DNA of 64,000 nucleotides from Akebia trifoliata (Eukaryota; Streptophyta; Magnoliopsida; Ranunculales; Lardizabalaceae): assembly GCA_017979445.1 (NCBI GenBank), contig CM030716.1:14210443-14274442 (forward strand), read 5' to 3'. The position numbers and the translations under genes were made by a program. Positions 11,503 through 21,525 of the stretch are shown here, piece after piece; within the stretch, counting starts at the first letter, position 1, and the number at the start of each line of letters is the position of its first letter. The notes under the pieces are model-generated. The model was not told where the DNA came from. It saw only the letters and a program-made list of their open reading frames with translations, and made no database searches.

Positions 11503-12168
11503 ATCTTGTTATCTCGGATGGATCCTCTCAAGTATCTTTTCGAGAAGTCGACGTTGACAGGGAGAACCGCGCGATGGTTATTGTTGCTATCAGAGTTTGA
11601 CATCACGCATGTTACACAGAAATCTATCAAAGGGAGAGCTGTAGCAGAATACTTGGCAGATCACCCTATAGTAGAAGGAATAAAGCCTGTTGATCAATTC
11701 CCTGATGAGAACATCTTGCATGTTAAAGAAGAATCGCAGAACCAAACATGGCAGTTGTACTTTGATGGAGCTGCCAATCAAAATGGGTATGGAATAGGGG
11801 CAGTCCTGTTTTCTCTGGAAGGATGCCATATTCCTATTGCTATTAAATTAGCCTTTTCGAACACTAATAACATGGCTGAATATGAGGCGTGCATCGCGGG
11901 GCACGAAGCTGCTTTGAACCTGGGTATTACAGAAATTGAAGTTTTTGGGGATTCGGCCTTGGTCATACATCAGTCATTGGAAGAATGGAAGACTAGGGAT
12001 GAAAAATTGAAACCTTATCATGAGTATTTGTTAAACTTAATCAGTAAGTTTTAAGTTATCCTGTTCCAACACTTGTCAAGGGAGGATAACAGATTTGCTA
12101 ACTCCTTAGAAACTTTATCTTCAATGATCCATTTTCCCCCTGGCATGGAATTGAGACCGATCACTGTT
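11503..12168 (+). pseudogene. RNase H connection and second (archaeal-type) RNase H
   Basis: The first RNase H, just upstream, has a Ser where a catalytic Asp is usual ('LYLSVTEEAMG'), which fits the known decay of the ancestral RNase H in Tat elements. The second domain starts at about 11746: 'LYFDGAANQNGYGIG' (Asp at 11764-11766), 'NMAEYEA' (Glu at 11878-11880), 'VFGDSALVIHQ' (Asp at 11950-11952). The fourth acidic residue is lost: codon 12100-12102 is AAC (Asn) in 'RFANSLETL'. A TAA at 12052-12054 also interrupts the domain. Presence of this additional RNase H is a diagnostic trait of the Tat lineage. Confidence 0.83.
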
Positions 12169-12258
12169 GAAGTTAAAGACAAACCCGCATATTGTCATCA
12201 GATCAACATTGCTACTCGACTACCTGATGGAATGCCATGATACACAGATATAAAGAAA

Positions 12259-13482
12259 GTGTTGGAAAAACAAGAATTTCCGGAAGAAGCATCGAGGAAG
12301 GAACGACAAATCCTACTAAGATTAGCATCTCAATTCATCCTGTGCGCAGGAAGTTTATACAAAAGGTCTTATGATGGGATCCATTTGTCGTGTGTTGATG
12401 AAGATAAAGCTGAACAGATAATGATTGAACTACATTCAAGAGAATGTGGCCCTCACATGAGCGGGAAAATGTTAGCTAAGAAAATTATGAGACAAGGATA
12501 CTATTGGCCCACGATGGAAACGGATTGTCATCACATGGTCAAAACCTGTCCTAAGTGCCAAATACATGCGAACCTTATACATGTGCCACCATCTCAATTA
12601 GTGGGTTTGACTTCACCATGGCCATTCTCATTCTGGGGAATTGACATTATTGGTAAAATATCGCCTAAGGCATCAAACGGGCACGAATACATTCTAGTTG
12701 CCATTGATTATTTTACCAAATGGGTCGAAGCTGCCTCTTATGCTGTCCTCACTGCGTCTCGAGTTGCAAAGTTTATTCAAACGAACATCATCAGTCGATA
12801 CGGGGTACCTTCGGAGCTGATCTCTGATAACGGGTCACACTTCAAAGCTGAGGTTATCAAATTGTGTTCAAAGATCAAAATCTCACATCATAAGTCATCT
12901 CCTTACCGCCCTCAGACTAACGAAGCAGTCGAAACAGCTAATAAGAATATTAAGACTATCCTCAGGAAAATGTGTCAATCACATCGAGATTGGTCAAAAA
13001 AATTGTCATTTGCATTATGGGCATATTGAACCTCAATTCGATCCTCCACTGGAGCTACTCCTTACTCCTTAGTGTATGGCATGGAAGCAGTCTTGTCAGT
13101 TGAAATGGAGATTCCGTCTCTCAGGGTTTCGTTAGAAAGTCAGTTGTCAGAAGCAGATTGGATTCGCCAACGGTATAAAGAATTGAATTTGATCGAAGAA
13201 AAATGATTAAGAGCATTGTACCACGTGCAAGCTTATCAAAGAAGAGTCGCCCGCACATTTGAAAAAAAGATCAAGGCCCGTCACTTACAAGTCGGGGACT
13301 TAGTACTAAAAGAGAATCGAGCACCTATCTTTGACCCTAGAGGAAAGTTCAAACCAAATTGGGGAGGTCCGTTCATCATCAAGGAAATATTACCAGGAAA
13401 AACTGTCAGACTTCAAGATCATGATGGAATCGAATTACTAGAACCAACCAACCTTGACCAAATCAAACGGTACTACATTTAA
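12259..13482 (+). pseudogene. Integrase of element A, with two internal stops
   Basis: The HHCC zinc-binding region runs about 12430-12560 ('ELHSRECGPHMSG' ... 'HHMVKTCPKCQ'). The catalytic core has Asp in 'WGIDIIG' (12643-12645), Asp in 'SDNGSHF' (12826-12828) and Glu in 'NEAVETANK' (12931-12933). The last two are 35 residues apart, the classic D,D-35-E spacing. The C-terminal part has the 'VGDLVLKENRAP' and 'GKFKPNWGGPF' blocks and ends with 'NLDQIKRYYI' at 13482. Stops at 13027-13029 and 13204-13206 separate core from C-terminus. Both catalytic Asp and the Glu are intact, so the break is by nonsense change only. There is no chromodomain, as expected for Tat elements. Confidence 0.9.
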
Positions 13483-13998
13483 GGAGGCCATCTTTAGCCG
13501 AATCAATTCTCATATTACCCAGTTACCCAGTTCAACATATCCTTTCTCAATCCTTTGTAGCCTTTTCAAAAATAAAAATTATGCCTTTTTTCTTTTTCAG
13601 CCCAATCACCTAACCTAGGGAAGGGAAATTCGAACTACGTTTTGGTCTGATCCCAAAATTCTGGGGTACGTAGGCAACCTGAGAAGTTACTTCAAGCCCG
13701 ACCACATCGAAAAAAAAAATCTACTTCCCTACACAAGAAAAAATTCAAAAGAAAAAGAAATCCAAAATGGGGAAGAAAATTTAAGGAAAAAGAAAACAAT
13801 TTAAAAGGAAATTCCATACAAGAGGCATTTGGTTTTTGAGCCTCTAAATTCCTTTCTTTTTATACCCAGTCCTAAGCTTACCTATAAAAGTCCTCCTAAG
13901 TACCGTACGAAAAGTCAAGGAAGATGGCAAAGCATGATCAGACAGTAACTCTAGAAGTTCAGAGGAGAAAAAAAAGATAAAAAAAATGATGAAGCTTG

Positions 13999-14212
13999 CT
14001 AAGTTGAAAATCCGAAAAGGGTAACTTAGGCAAAAATTAAGGCAAGCTCGCAAAGTTGAAAATCTGAAAGGACAACTTTGGTAACAATCAGAGTCAAAAA
14101 AAAAAAAAAAGCTCGTTAGATTGAAAACCTGAAAAGGTGATCTAGGCAAAAGCTAGAGCAAGCTCGATAGATTGAAAACCTGAAAAGACGATCTAGGCAA
14201 AAGTTAGAGCAA
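13999..14212 (+). repeat. Four 51-65 bp tandem units, each with inverted-repeat arms
   Basis: Units share 'gctcg..ag.ttgaaaa.ctgaaa' and 'ggcaaaa..ta.ag.caa'. Each can fold. Unit 1 has CTAAGTT/AACTTAG (13999-14005 and 14023-14029). Unit 2 has CAAAGTTG/CAACTTTG (14051-14058 and 14073-14080). Unit 3 has TAGAT/ATCTA (14117-14121 and 14140-14144). Unit 4 has TAGATTG/CGATCTA (14168-14174 and 14189-14195, one G-T pair). The loop 'aaaacctgaaaag' is steadier than the arms. Unit 2 carries a poly-A insertion at about 14097-14110. Element B keeps four units at 39400-39625. Confidence 0.8.
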
Positions 14213-14999
14213 CAAAGAAAAACAGAAGAAAATCCCAAGCTAAGAGCGGTCCGAGCTGAAACATCACAAGTCCGAATAACCAAGTTCAATACTTAGCTTA
14301 AACCAGGCATAGACTTAGAAGCCATAAGTATCTTGTCTACGATCGATCTGAAAATGTTTACTCCCCCAAGTGAACCAAGGGAGATAAGGGTGAATTCTAT
14401 GATGAGTCTCGAAAGAAAATAATTTTGTACTCTTGAGCCTGACTCAAAACCTTCAATAAAATTAATCAAAATTAAAAGTTGAGTCTTTATTGCGCTTGTG
14501 GTAATCAATTATTTCAAACCTTCATACAAGGGCATTTTCTTTCTTCTTTCCCCCTTACACTAGGGGAATTTTTTTATTTTTTGCACGATGTGTTGAATTA
14601 TTTTCAAGGCCATGTTCATTGTCAAACTAGAGGCATTTTGTTTGAGCAATGTTAATCCTAAAAGATAATGAGAACCCCAAACTTAAGGTTACCTTCTTGA
14701 TAACAGTTTTTCAAAAAACTCTTGAGGTTCAAAAGAAATAAAAACTCAGGTTTTAAATTCATAAAACTTTTTGATAAATCCTTGAGGTTCAAACAAAAGC
14801 ATTTTGGACTCACATAGGAGATATGGCATTCTTTCGTTCTCCAGATTCTTTTTCAGATCCAATCATTCTTGGAATCGATCATTTCTCTTCCAAATTCATT
14901 ATCTTCCAGATTTATTCGTTTTCCAATTCGTTCTAATCAGTTTTCTCCAAATTCGTTCATTCTTTCCCAAAATTCAATCATTCCTCTGCCAATTTTGCT

Positions 15000-15450
15000 C
15001 AGTTGCCGCCAAGGGTCATCTTGGATTTTGCTCAGTTTTCGCCAAGGGTTATCTTGGATTTTACTCAGTTTCCGTCAAGGGTTATCTTGGATTTTGCTCA
15101 GTTGCCGCCAAGGGTTATCTTGGATTTTGCTCAGTTTTCGTCAAGGGTTATCTTGGATTTTGCTCAGATGCCGCCAAGGGTTATCTTGGATTTTGCTCAG
15201 TTTCTGCCAAGGGTTATCTTGGATTTTGCTCAGTTGCCTCCAAGGGTTATCTTGGATTTTGCTCAGATGCCGCCAAGGGTTATCTTGAATTTTGCTCAGT
15301 TTCCGCCAATGATTATCTTGGATTTTGCTCAGATGCCACCAAGGGTTATCTTGGATTTTGCTCAGTTATCGTCGAGGGTTTTCTCGGAATTATACTCAGT
15401 TATGCCCAGTTTATGCTCAGTCTATGCTCAGTTTATGCTCAGGTTATGCT
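15000..15450 (+). repeat. 33-bp tandem array (11 units plus one 34-bp unit) and 11-bp tail
   Basis: Eleven units of 33 bp start at 15000 and end at 15362, then one 34-bp unit (15363-15396), then short ~11-bp repeats of 'cagtttatgct' to about 15450. Each unit holds CCAAG, a 6-nt spacer and CTTGG; in the 34-bp unit both arms change together to (T)CGAG and CTCG(G). The 34-bp unit matches the array of element B at 34137-35496, so the two arrays share an origin. Confidence 0.9.
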
Positions 15451-15720
15451 CAAATTTCACAGTACACACACTTGTACATTTGCACTTTTTAGTCAGGGAG
15501 AATTCTATAAAATTCAAGGATCTGACACTGTCAGTGAGAGCTAAAACTCAAGGACCTGACATTTTCTTTTAGTTCGGGGAGAGCTTTACCCTCAAGGATC
15601 CAAACACTTAAACAAATTGCTGAATCAGGCTGCAAAATGAACTGTTACTAGCTTTGGCATTCAGATATCGCACTATCTACCAAAATAGATTTGCTATCTA
15701 GTTTGCTTCAACCCTCTGCC

Positions 15721-15730
15721 AAAGAGGGGT
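15721..15730 (+). other. Polypurine tract of element A
   Basis: AAAGAGGGGT followed by ATC directly precedes the 3' LTR start TGTAGACACCCC at 15734. This purine run primes plus-strand synthesis. The same site on the minus strand of element B is at 33796-33806. Confidence 0.8.
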
Positions 15731-15733
15731 ATC

Positions 15734-16739
15734 TGTAGACACCCCATTTTTGCACTCGCCTGATTAATCAACTCGTCAACCTGATCGCAATGATTCCCAA
15801 TGATGGATGTTATTTCCATTATTTTATTTTGTTACCAGAAATGTTTCAGAAATCCGGATGAGGTATCTCGAATTGATAAAAGCTTAGAAACCACGTTACG
15901 CTAGGAAAATACGACTCCAGAAACATAAAAATCATCATCTTGCAGACCCAAAAAGAAGTTTTACGATAAAAATTACTAAAAAATTGATCAAATTACCAAA
16001 ATACCCCTAACATCAAAACAACCCTAGAGCCTACGTTACGATTAGGAAAACCCATTCAAACACATAAAATAATAAATCGAAACCAAATAAATTATTTCGC
16101 CAATTTTAACAGAATTTAACAAAATTACGAAAATGCCCCTCATAAAGTTCACAATCATTTCACACAAAAAATTTCATAAATAACAAAAACTAATATTTCC
16201 ATTGAATTCCTTACGAAAAATCGATTCTAAAACATCCTAGAACATTAAAAACCGACTTAAAACGTGAAAAGTCCTCTCCGGGGGTTAAAACGGTAATTTC
16301 ATAATTTTCATAATTAAAAATTTTGAAATTAATAAATAAAATATTAAATAATTAAAGTGAAACATTAATGAAATTAATTTAAAATTTTGAATTAAAAAAA
16401 TCGATCAATCGGGCTTTCAAGTAAAATTGTTGAGGGTTCGTCAGATATTTCTTTAAGGACCCCTCCATTTGGGGGTCCAAAGAATTAAAGATATAATAGA
16501 GGAGGGTTCTCCAAAAATTTAAAGTCAACCAAGCAAGACTAAAGTCAAGGTATTAAAGTCAATCAAGTGAGACTAAAGTCAAAATTAAAGTCAATTAAAC
16601 AAGACTAAAGTCAAGATATTAAAAGTCAATCAATTAAGACTAAAGTCAATCAAATAAGAACAAAAGTCAAAATCATAATAGAGTTCTAATTAAATAATAA
16701 CTCTATCTAATAGAGTTCTAATTAAAACACAACTCCACC
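15734..16739 (+). repeat. 3' LTR of element A, first part
   Basis: Starts TGTAGACACCCC and runs to the solo-LTR insertion. Its last five bases, CCACC (16735-16739), are one copy of the target duplication made by that insertion. From 16095 it aligns with the first bases of the window at about 97% by hand estimate. Confidence 0.93.
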
Positions 16740-18479
16740 TGAAAGCGCCCTCAATCCGCGAGGTGCGCGGATCCGTTTTTGACCCTTGAGGTTTGGGAGT
16801 CGCCACCTAGTTATTACGGTCTAGGAACCGATCAATGACTTTAAACGGATAAAAAACTAATCTAGAACAAAAAAAAAGCTGAATTCGGGGATCATGTTAC
16901 GAGCTTGAAAGGTGTTAGGCACCAACCCTGCCCGGCCAAAGCCGGTCTATACTAACTTTCCAAATAAATTACATTGCTAAAAACCTAGATAATAAAAAAT
17001 AAATAAAAAAGTTATATCTTTCCGATAGCAAACTTTGTTCCCTCAGATCCAAAAAAAATTGCTCCTTGTACCGTACTTCTTACTTCGTTCTGTCTCCGGA
17101 TTTGATTCCTGATCTCCGAGATAAGGTATCTCTACTTTCTTGGATCTGAATTCTTCAAGTTTGTTGTGGATTTTGGGATGTTTTTGGAAGGCTTTTAGGT
17201 GTTTTCTAGGCTAAAATTGAAGGAGGGATGTTAGGTAAGGAGTTAGGACTCCAAAACTAGGATTTATGGGAGGCTAGGGGGCTTTTAGACCTACTTCTCT
17301 TAGGGTTTATGATTTGATACGAAAATAGGGTGTGAGCACCTCTATTTATAGATTTTTTAGGAGTTGATTTTGATAGAGTTAGTATTTAATTAGAGTTCTT
17401 TTAATTAGAGTTGTGTTTTAGTTAGACTTGTTTTAGGTAGAATTGTATTTTAATTAGAATTGTTTTAGGTAGAATTGTTTTTTAAGTTAGAACTCTATTA
17501 GATCGAGTTATTATTTAATTAGAACTCTATTATGAATTTTGGTCTTATTTGATTGACTTTTAATGTTTTGACTTAGTCTTAATTGATTGATTTTTAATAT
17601 CTTGACTTCAGTCTTGCTTAATTGACTTTAATTTTGACTTCAGTTTCACTTGATTGACTTTAATACCTTGACTTCAGTCTTGCTTGATTTACTTTTAATT
17701 TTTGGAGAACCCCCCTCTAAAATATCTTTAATTCTTTGGACCCTCAAATGGAGGGGTCCTTAAAGAATTATCCCACGAACCCTCAACAATTTTTCATGAG
17801 AGCCCGATTGATCGATTTCTTTGGTTTAAAATTTTAAATTAATTTCATTAATGTTTCACTTTAATTATTTAATATTTTATTTATTAATTTCGAATTTTTT
17901 AATTATGAAAATTGTGAAATTATCGTTTTACTCCCGGAGAGGACTTTTCACGTTTTAAGTCGATTTTTAATGTTCTAGGATGTTTTAGAATCAATTTTTC
18001 ATAAGGAATTCAATGAAAATATTAGTTTTTGTTATTTATGAAATTTTTTGTGTGAAATGGTTGTGAACTTTATGAGGGGCATTTTCGTAATTTTGGTTAA
18101 ATTCTGGGAAAATTGGCGAAATGATTTATTTGATTTCGATTTGTTATTTTATGTGTTTTAATGAGTTTTTCTAATCGTAACGTAGGCTCTAGGATTGTTT
18201 TGATGTTAGGGGTATTTTGGTAATTTTGTCAATTTTTAGTGATTTTTATCGTGAAACTTCTTTTTGGTCTACAAAATGATGATTTGTATGTTTCTGGGGT
18301 CGTATTTTCCTAGCATAGCGTGGTTTCTAAGTTCTGTTAGTTCGAGATACCACATCTGGATTTCTGAAACATTTCTGGTAACAAAATAAAACAATGGAAA
18401 TAACATCCATCATTGGGAATCATTGCGATCGGGTTGACGAGTTGATTAATCAGACGGATGCAAAAATGGGGTGTCTACA
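16740..18479 (-). mobile_element. Antisense solo LTR nested in the 3' LTR of element A
   Basis: A 1740-bp LTR of the same family in reverse orientation, reading TGAAAGCGCCC at the left end and GGGTGTCTACA at the right end. It is flanked by a perfect 5-bp target duplication CCACC (16735-16739 and 18480-18484). No internal sequence remains, so a full element inserted and then lost its interior by LTR-LTR recombination. A reversed TATA motif sits near 17340. Confidence 0.95.
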
Positions 18480-19202
18480 CCACCTAAAACAATTCTAATT
18501 AAAACACAATTCTACCTAAAATAATTTTAACTAAAACACAACTCTAATTAAACACTAACTCTATCAAAATCAACCCCTAAAAAAATCTATAAATAGAGGT
18601 GCTCACACCCTATTTTCGTACAAAATCATAAATCCTAAGAGAAGTAGGTCTAAAAGCTCCCTAGCCTCCCATAAACCCTAGTTTTGGAGTCCCAACTCCT
18701 TACCTAACATCCATCCTTCGATTTTAGCCTAAAGAACACCTAAAAGCCCTCAAAAAACGCTTCAAAATCCATAATAAACTCGAAAAGTCCAGATTCAAAA
18801 ATAAGGAGATACCTTGCCTAAGAGATCTAAAATAAAATCCGGAGACAGAACGAAGCAAGGGAGAACGGTACAAGGAGCTATTTTTGTCGGATCTGAGGGA
18901 ACAAAGTCTTTGCTATCGGAAAGGTATAACTTTTTTTTATTTATTTTTATCTAGGTTTTTAGCAATGTAATTTATTTGGGAAGTTAGTAGAGACCGACTT
19001 TGGCCGGGCGGGGTTGGTGCCTAACACCTTCCAACCCCGTAACATGATCCCCAAATTTAGTTTTTTTTTTTCTGTTTTAGATTAGTTCTTTATCTATTTA
19101 GAGTCATTGATCGGTTCCTAGACCGTAATAACTAGGTGGCGACTCCCAAACCTCAAGGGTCAAAAGCGGATCCGCGCACCCCGCGGATCGAGGGTGCTTT
19201 CA
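18480..19202 (+). repeat. 3' LTR of element A, second part
   Basis: Continues the LTR after the nested solo LTR, with a TATA box ('ctataaatagaggtg' near 18588), and ends in GGGTGCTTTCA at 19202. The first five bases are the second copy of the CCACC duplication. With the first part the LTR is about 1.72 kb. Confidence 0.93.
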
Positions 19203-19363
19203 ACTTCTATAATTTTGTACTCGATGTTGGACTGGATATATGCGTCGCCAGTGATGGATGGTCCAAAGTAAAGCCCTGGATGAATTGGGACTTCTGCTTG
19301 TAAGAGCACTTGACTGTCTTTTTCAATCAACGTTGTCTTCGTATATACAAAGCCTAGGCATTG
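19203..19363 (-). other. Open exon-like stretch cut by element A
   Basis: On the minus strand about 53 codons without a stop run into the end of element A, with a balanced composition ('QVLLQAEVPIHPGLYFGPSI' then 'TGDAYIQSNIEYKIIEV'). The upstream frame ends in TAA at 19364-19366. I do not recognise the protein. It may be an exon into which element A inserted, or chance. Confidence 0.25.
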
Positions 19364-19366
19364 TTA

Positions 19367-20305
19367 TGAGGTGGTCTCTGGAATCGACCATGAGTCATTA
19401 GTGTTGGATTCCTTTCTTTTCTGGGTGAAAGGTCAAGCCCAAGTCAATTAATTAACCCAAATATTTAGCATTTGATACATATGACAATGATGATGTCCGA
19501 TAAAGATATGCATGCATTTTTCTCCCAATAAAATGAATGATATATATTGTTCAACAACCTTGGATTATTTATGTCTGATACTGATAGTTTTTTTGATGGA
19601 TCATTTTCTACATTTCCTTCATTCAATACTTGAAATAAAAAAAATAACAAAATGAGATCAACCACTCAACATATTAAAATGAAAAGAACTAACAAGATGA
19701 GTGTGTTTGAAAACCTTTCTTTTGCTCGGAAGGTAAAACTCATTATGGTCTTTGTAATACTTCCATTGAAACACCTAACACAGTTTAACAAGATATATAT
19801 ACATGTTAAACCCATTTTAGAACCCATATGTATACATACGTGCTCTATTGAATGTAAATCAGATCTATAACTATATATGTGCATGTTGGTACATAAACAT
19901 GTGTATTTCTACGGAATGGGGGCATCTATTGTCCATTAAATGACACTAAGATTTTGTCCATATCATAACCAGAAATTAAATACATCCTAGACTCATAAAG
20001 AATAATCCTATGCCCAACAAAAATACTATCTTGCCAAAAGAGGCAAAAAAAAAAAAAAAAGTCTCAATGTTTACTTTAATAACAAATTATAATTTTTATG
20101 ACTAACTTAAATAGTTATACTTTACAATCACATAGCTTTTTCTTCATGTCCCATGTGAAAATTACTAAAATGTTATAGCATACACTAAGGGCAGCTACTA
20201 CACATCAAGACTTAATTTGGTCAACCAATATTGATCCAAAATAAAAAAAAATTAAAAATTGATCAAGTAACTCATCAATGTATACTCATACTTCGTTTTG
20301 TTGCT
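19367..20305. other. Intergenic DNA, nothing recognised
   Basis: AT-rich DNA with a poly-A run near 20045-20060. Short open frames on both strands around 19465-19884 overlap each other and show no family pattern. Confidence 0.6.
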
Positions 20306-21525
20306 CACTAGAAGAAAATGTCTATTTTGGAACAAGAGGGTAAAACGAACTTTAGTCGTTTGTAATAAAAAAATGGGTTAAAACCGTTTTTTATATTAGA
20401 AACCATTTCTAAATTGTAATCCACTCATTTAAACCTGAACCAAACTGAAGAAAGTCATTCTTTCGTTCTTACAAGAACAAAAGATGGAAAGAGTTCGTGG
20501 GAAAGGCAAAGTTGCTTGAAAATTTACGAAAATTCAGTCGTTTCTCGATGAACTTAGGATTGACGAAGATTTATCAATTTCAAAGAGAAAATCCATTTTG
20601 TTCCTCAGTGTCGATTGATTCTTTGTCTAAGATTTGTGAAACCTAAGACTGGGATTGTCGAAATCCCTTTGTCTCCCATGTAAGATATTTTTTTCTTTCA
20701 ATTTTCTCTTCGATCTATTATTTTTATGATTTTGGAACCCTATTACGCAATTCTTAGTTAGATCTAATTTGATTTGCTAATGTTTGGCTGAGATCATTGC
20801 GTTTGGAGTCAATCGGTTGAGTTCGCTAGTATTGCTATGTCGATTTGTGGATCTGAGGTAGAAATCTGTCATTTTTGGCTAAGAATCCTTGCATTTTGTA
20901 CATCTTCAATCCCTAGATTTGAATTTTAGTGAGTTTGAATTTCTTAGATGGAATTCTGATCTGTGTAGGGTTTAATCTCTTGTTTGATCTTTTAAGAACA
21001 TTTTTTGTTGCTTTATTGAAGGTTTTAGTTCTGATTAAATCATCTCGGATCTCCTGCAGATTCTTTCTAAACATAAATGTAAGCTTCGATCTAGAACTTG
21101 AATTTGGTTTTTATTTTGATGTGCTTTAAGCCTCTCTAACTGAATAGAGCTTCAACCATTTTACTAGAAAAAATAGTTGCATAAACAAATTTTATGAAAT
21201 AATTGAAGAAAAAATTCGTTTCCCACCTTTTTGTGATCCAAGGTAGGATAACCCACCCTGCTAGCCACCCCATCTCCTCCACTGCATAGATAAATAAATT
21301 TTCATGAAATTGTGTTAATTCCATACAAAATAATAAGTGACACTCACAAAATTTTAAACATTTTTTTTATACAAATATCATAGAATTTTGCACATGATAA
21401 GCTCAAACCATATGTTTATTACATTTTATTGCCATACTTCCTGTTCCAAAAACAAACCTATAAGTCTGCAACTATAAAATGAAACTCTACTCCAACCTAA
21501 GGAACTATGAAAGTTCAAGGGCAGC

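Larger units (their letters stand above)
9188..13482 (+). pseudogene. pol: pol of element A: RT, RNase H, second RNase H, integrase (broken)
   Basis: Continuation of the protease frame through an acidic linker (EESSDEEPPPEIIKLLEQ region, about 9380-9450), then RT. A one-base loss near 9826-9834 shifts the frame just before the RT 'VDFRDLNKASPND' block. From 9835 to 13482 a single register holds the rest of pol, with stops at 10168-10170 (TGA), 12052-12054 (TAA), 12238-12240 (TGA), 13027-13029 (TGA) and 13204-13206 (TGA). Order: RT with YVDD, RNase H, a second copy of RT C-terminal half plus RNase H, archaeal-type RNase H, integrase. The stops at 10168 and 13204 are CGA in the duplicate copy and in element B respectively, so C-to-T decay is directly supported there. 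The product would be the replication and integration enzyme set; this copy is dead. Confidence 0.9.
13483..15733 (+). other. 3' untranslated region of element A
   Basis: About 2.25 kb without a real gene between integrase and the 3' LTR. It contains two separate hairpin-forming repeat arrays (13999-14212 and 15000-15450) and the polypurine tract. The open frames of up to 246 codons at 14804-15572 only reflect the 33-bp repeat, which is free of stops in all three frames on that strand. Repeat-rich, fast-changing 3' UTRs are a known Tat/Ogre feature and a known source of satellite DNA. Confidence 0.8.
1..19202 (+). mobile_element. Ogre/Tat-type Ty3/gypsy LTR retrotransposon A (5' end outside window)
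   Basis: A large LTR retrotransposon whose first ~361 bp lie left of the window. The order is LTR, primer-binding site, ~3.2 kb leader, ORF1, gag, protease, RT, RNase H, second RNase H, integrase, 3' UTR with tandem repeats, polypurine tract, LTR. An extra ORF before gag, a second archaeal-type RNase H and a repeat-rich 3' UTR are known traits of the Tat/Ogre lineage of plant Ty3/gypsy elements. The 3' LTR is split by a solo LTR, so the element proper is about 17.8 kb. Every reading frame carries stops or frameshifts, so it cannot move on its own. The two LTRs differ by roughly 3% over the first ~330 aligned bases (hand estimate). The base run after the 3' LTR is ACTTC (19203-19207), the expected 3' target duplication; its partner is off the left edge. 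Confidence 0.93.

Noticed and set aside
14804..15572. Three overlapping open frames of 139-246 codons with repeats of 'GYLGFCSV' type
   Set aside because: They are a by-product of the 33-bp tandem repeat, open in all three frames, with no conserved start and no homology to element proteins.
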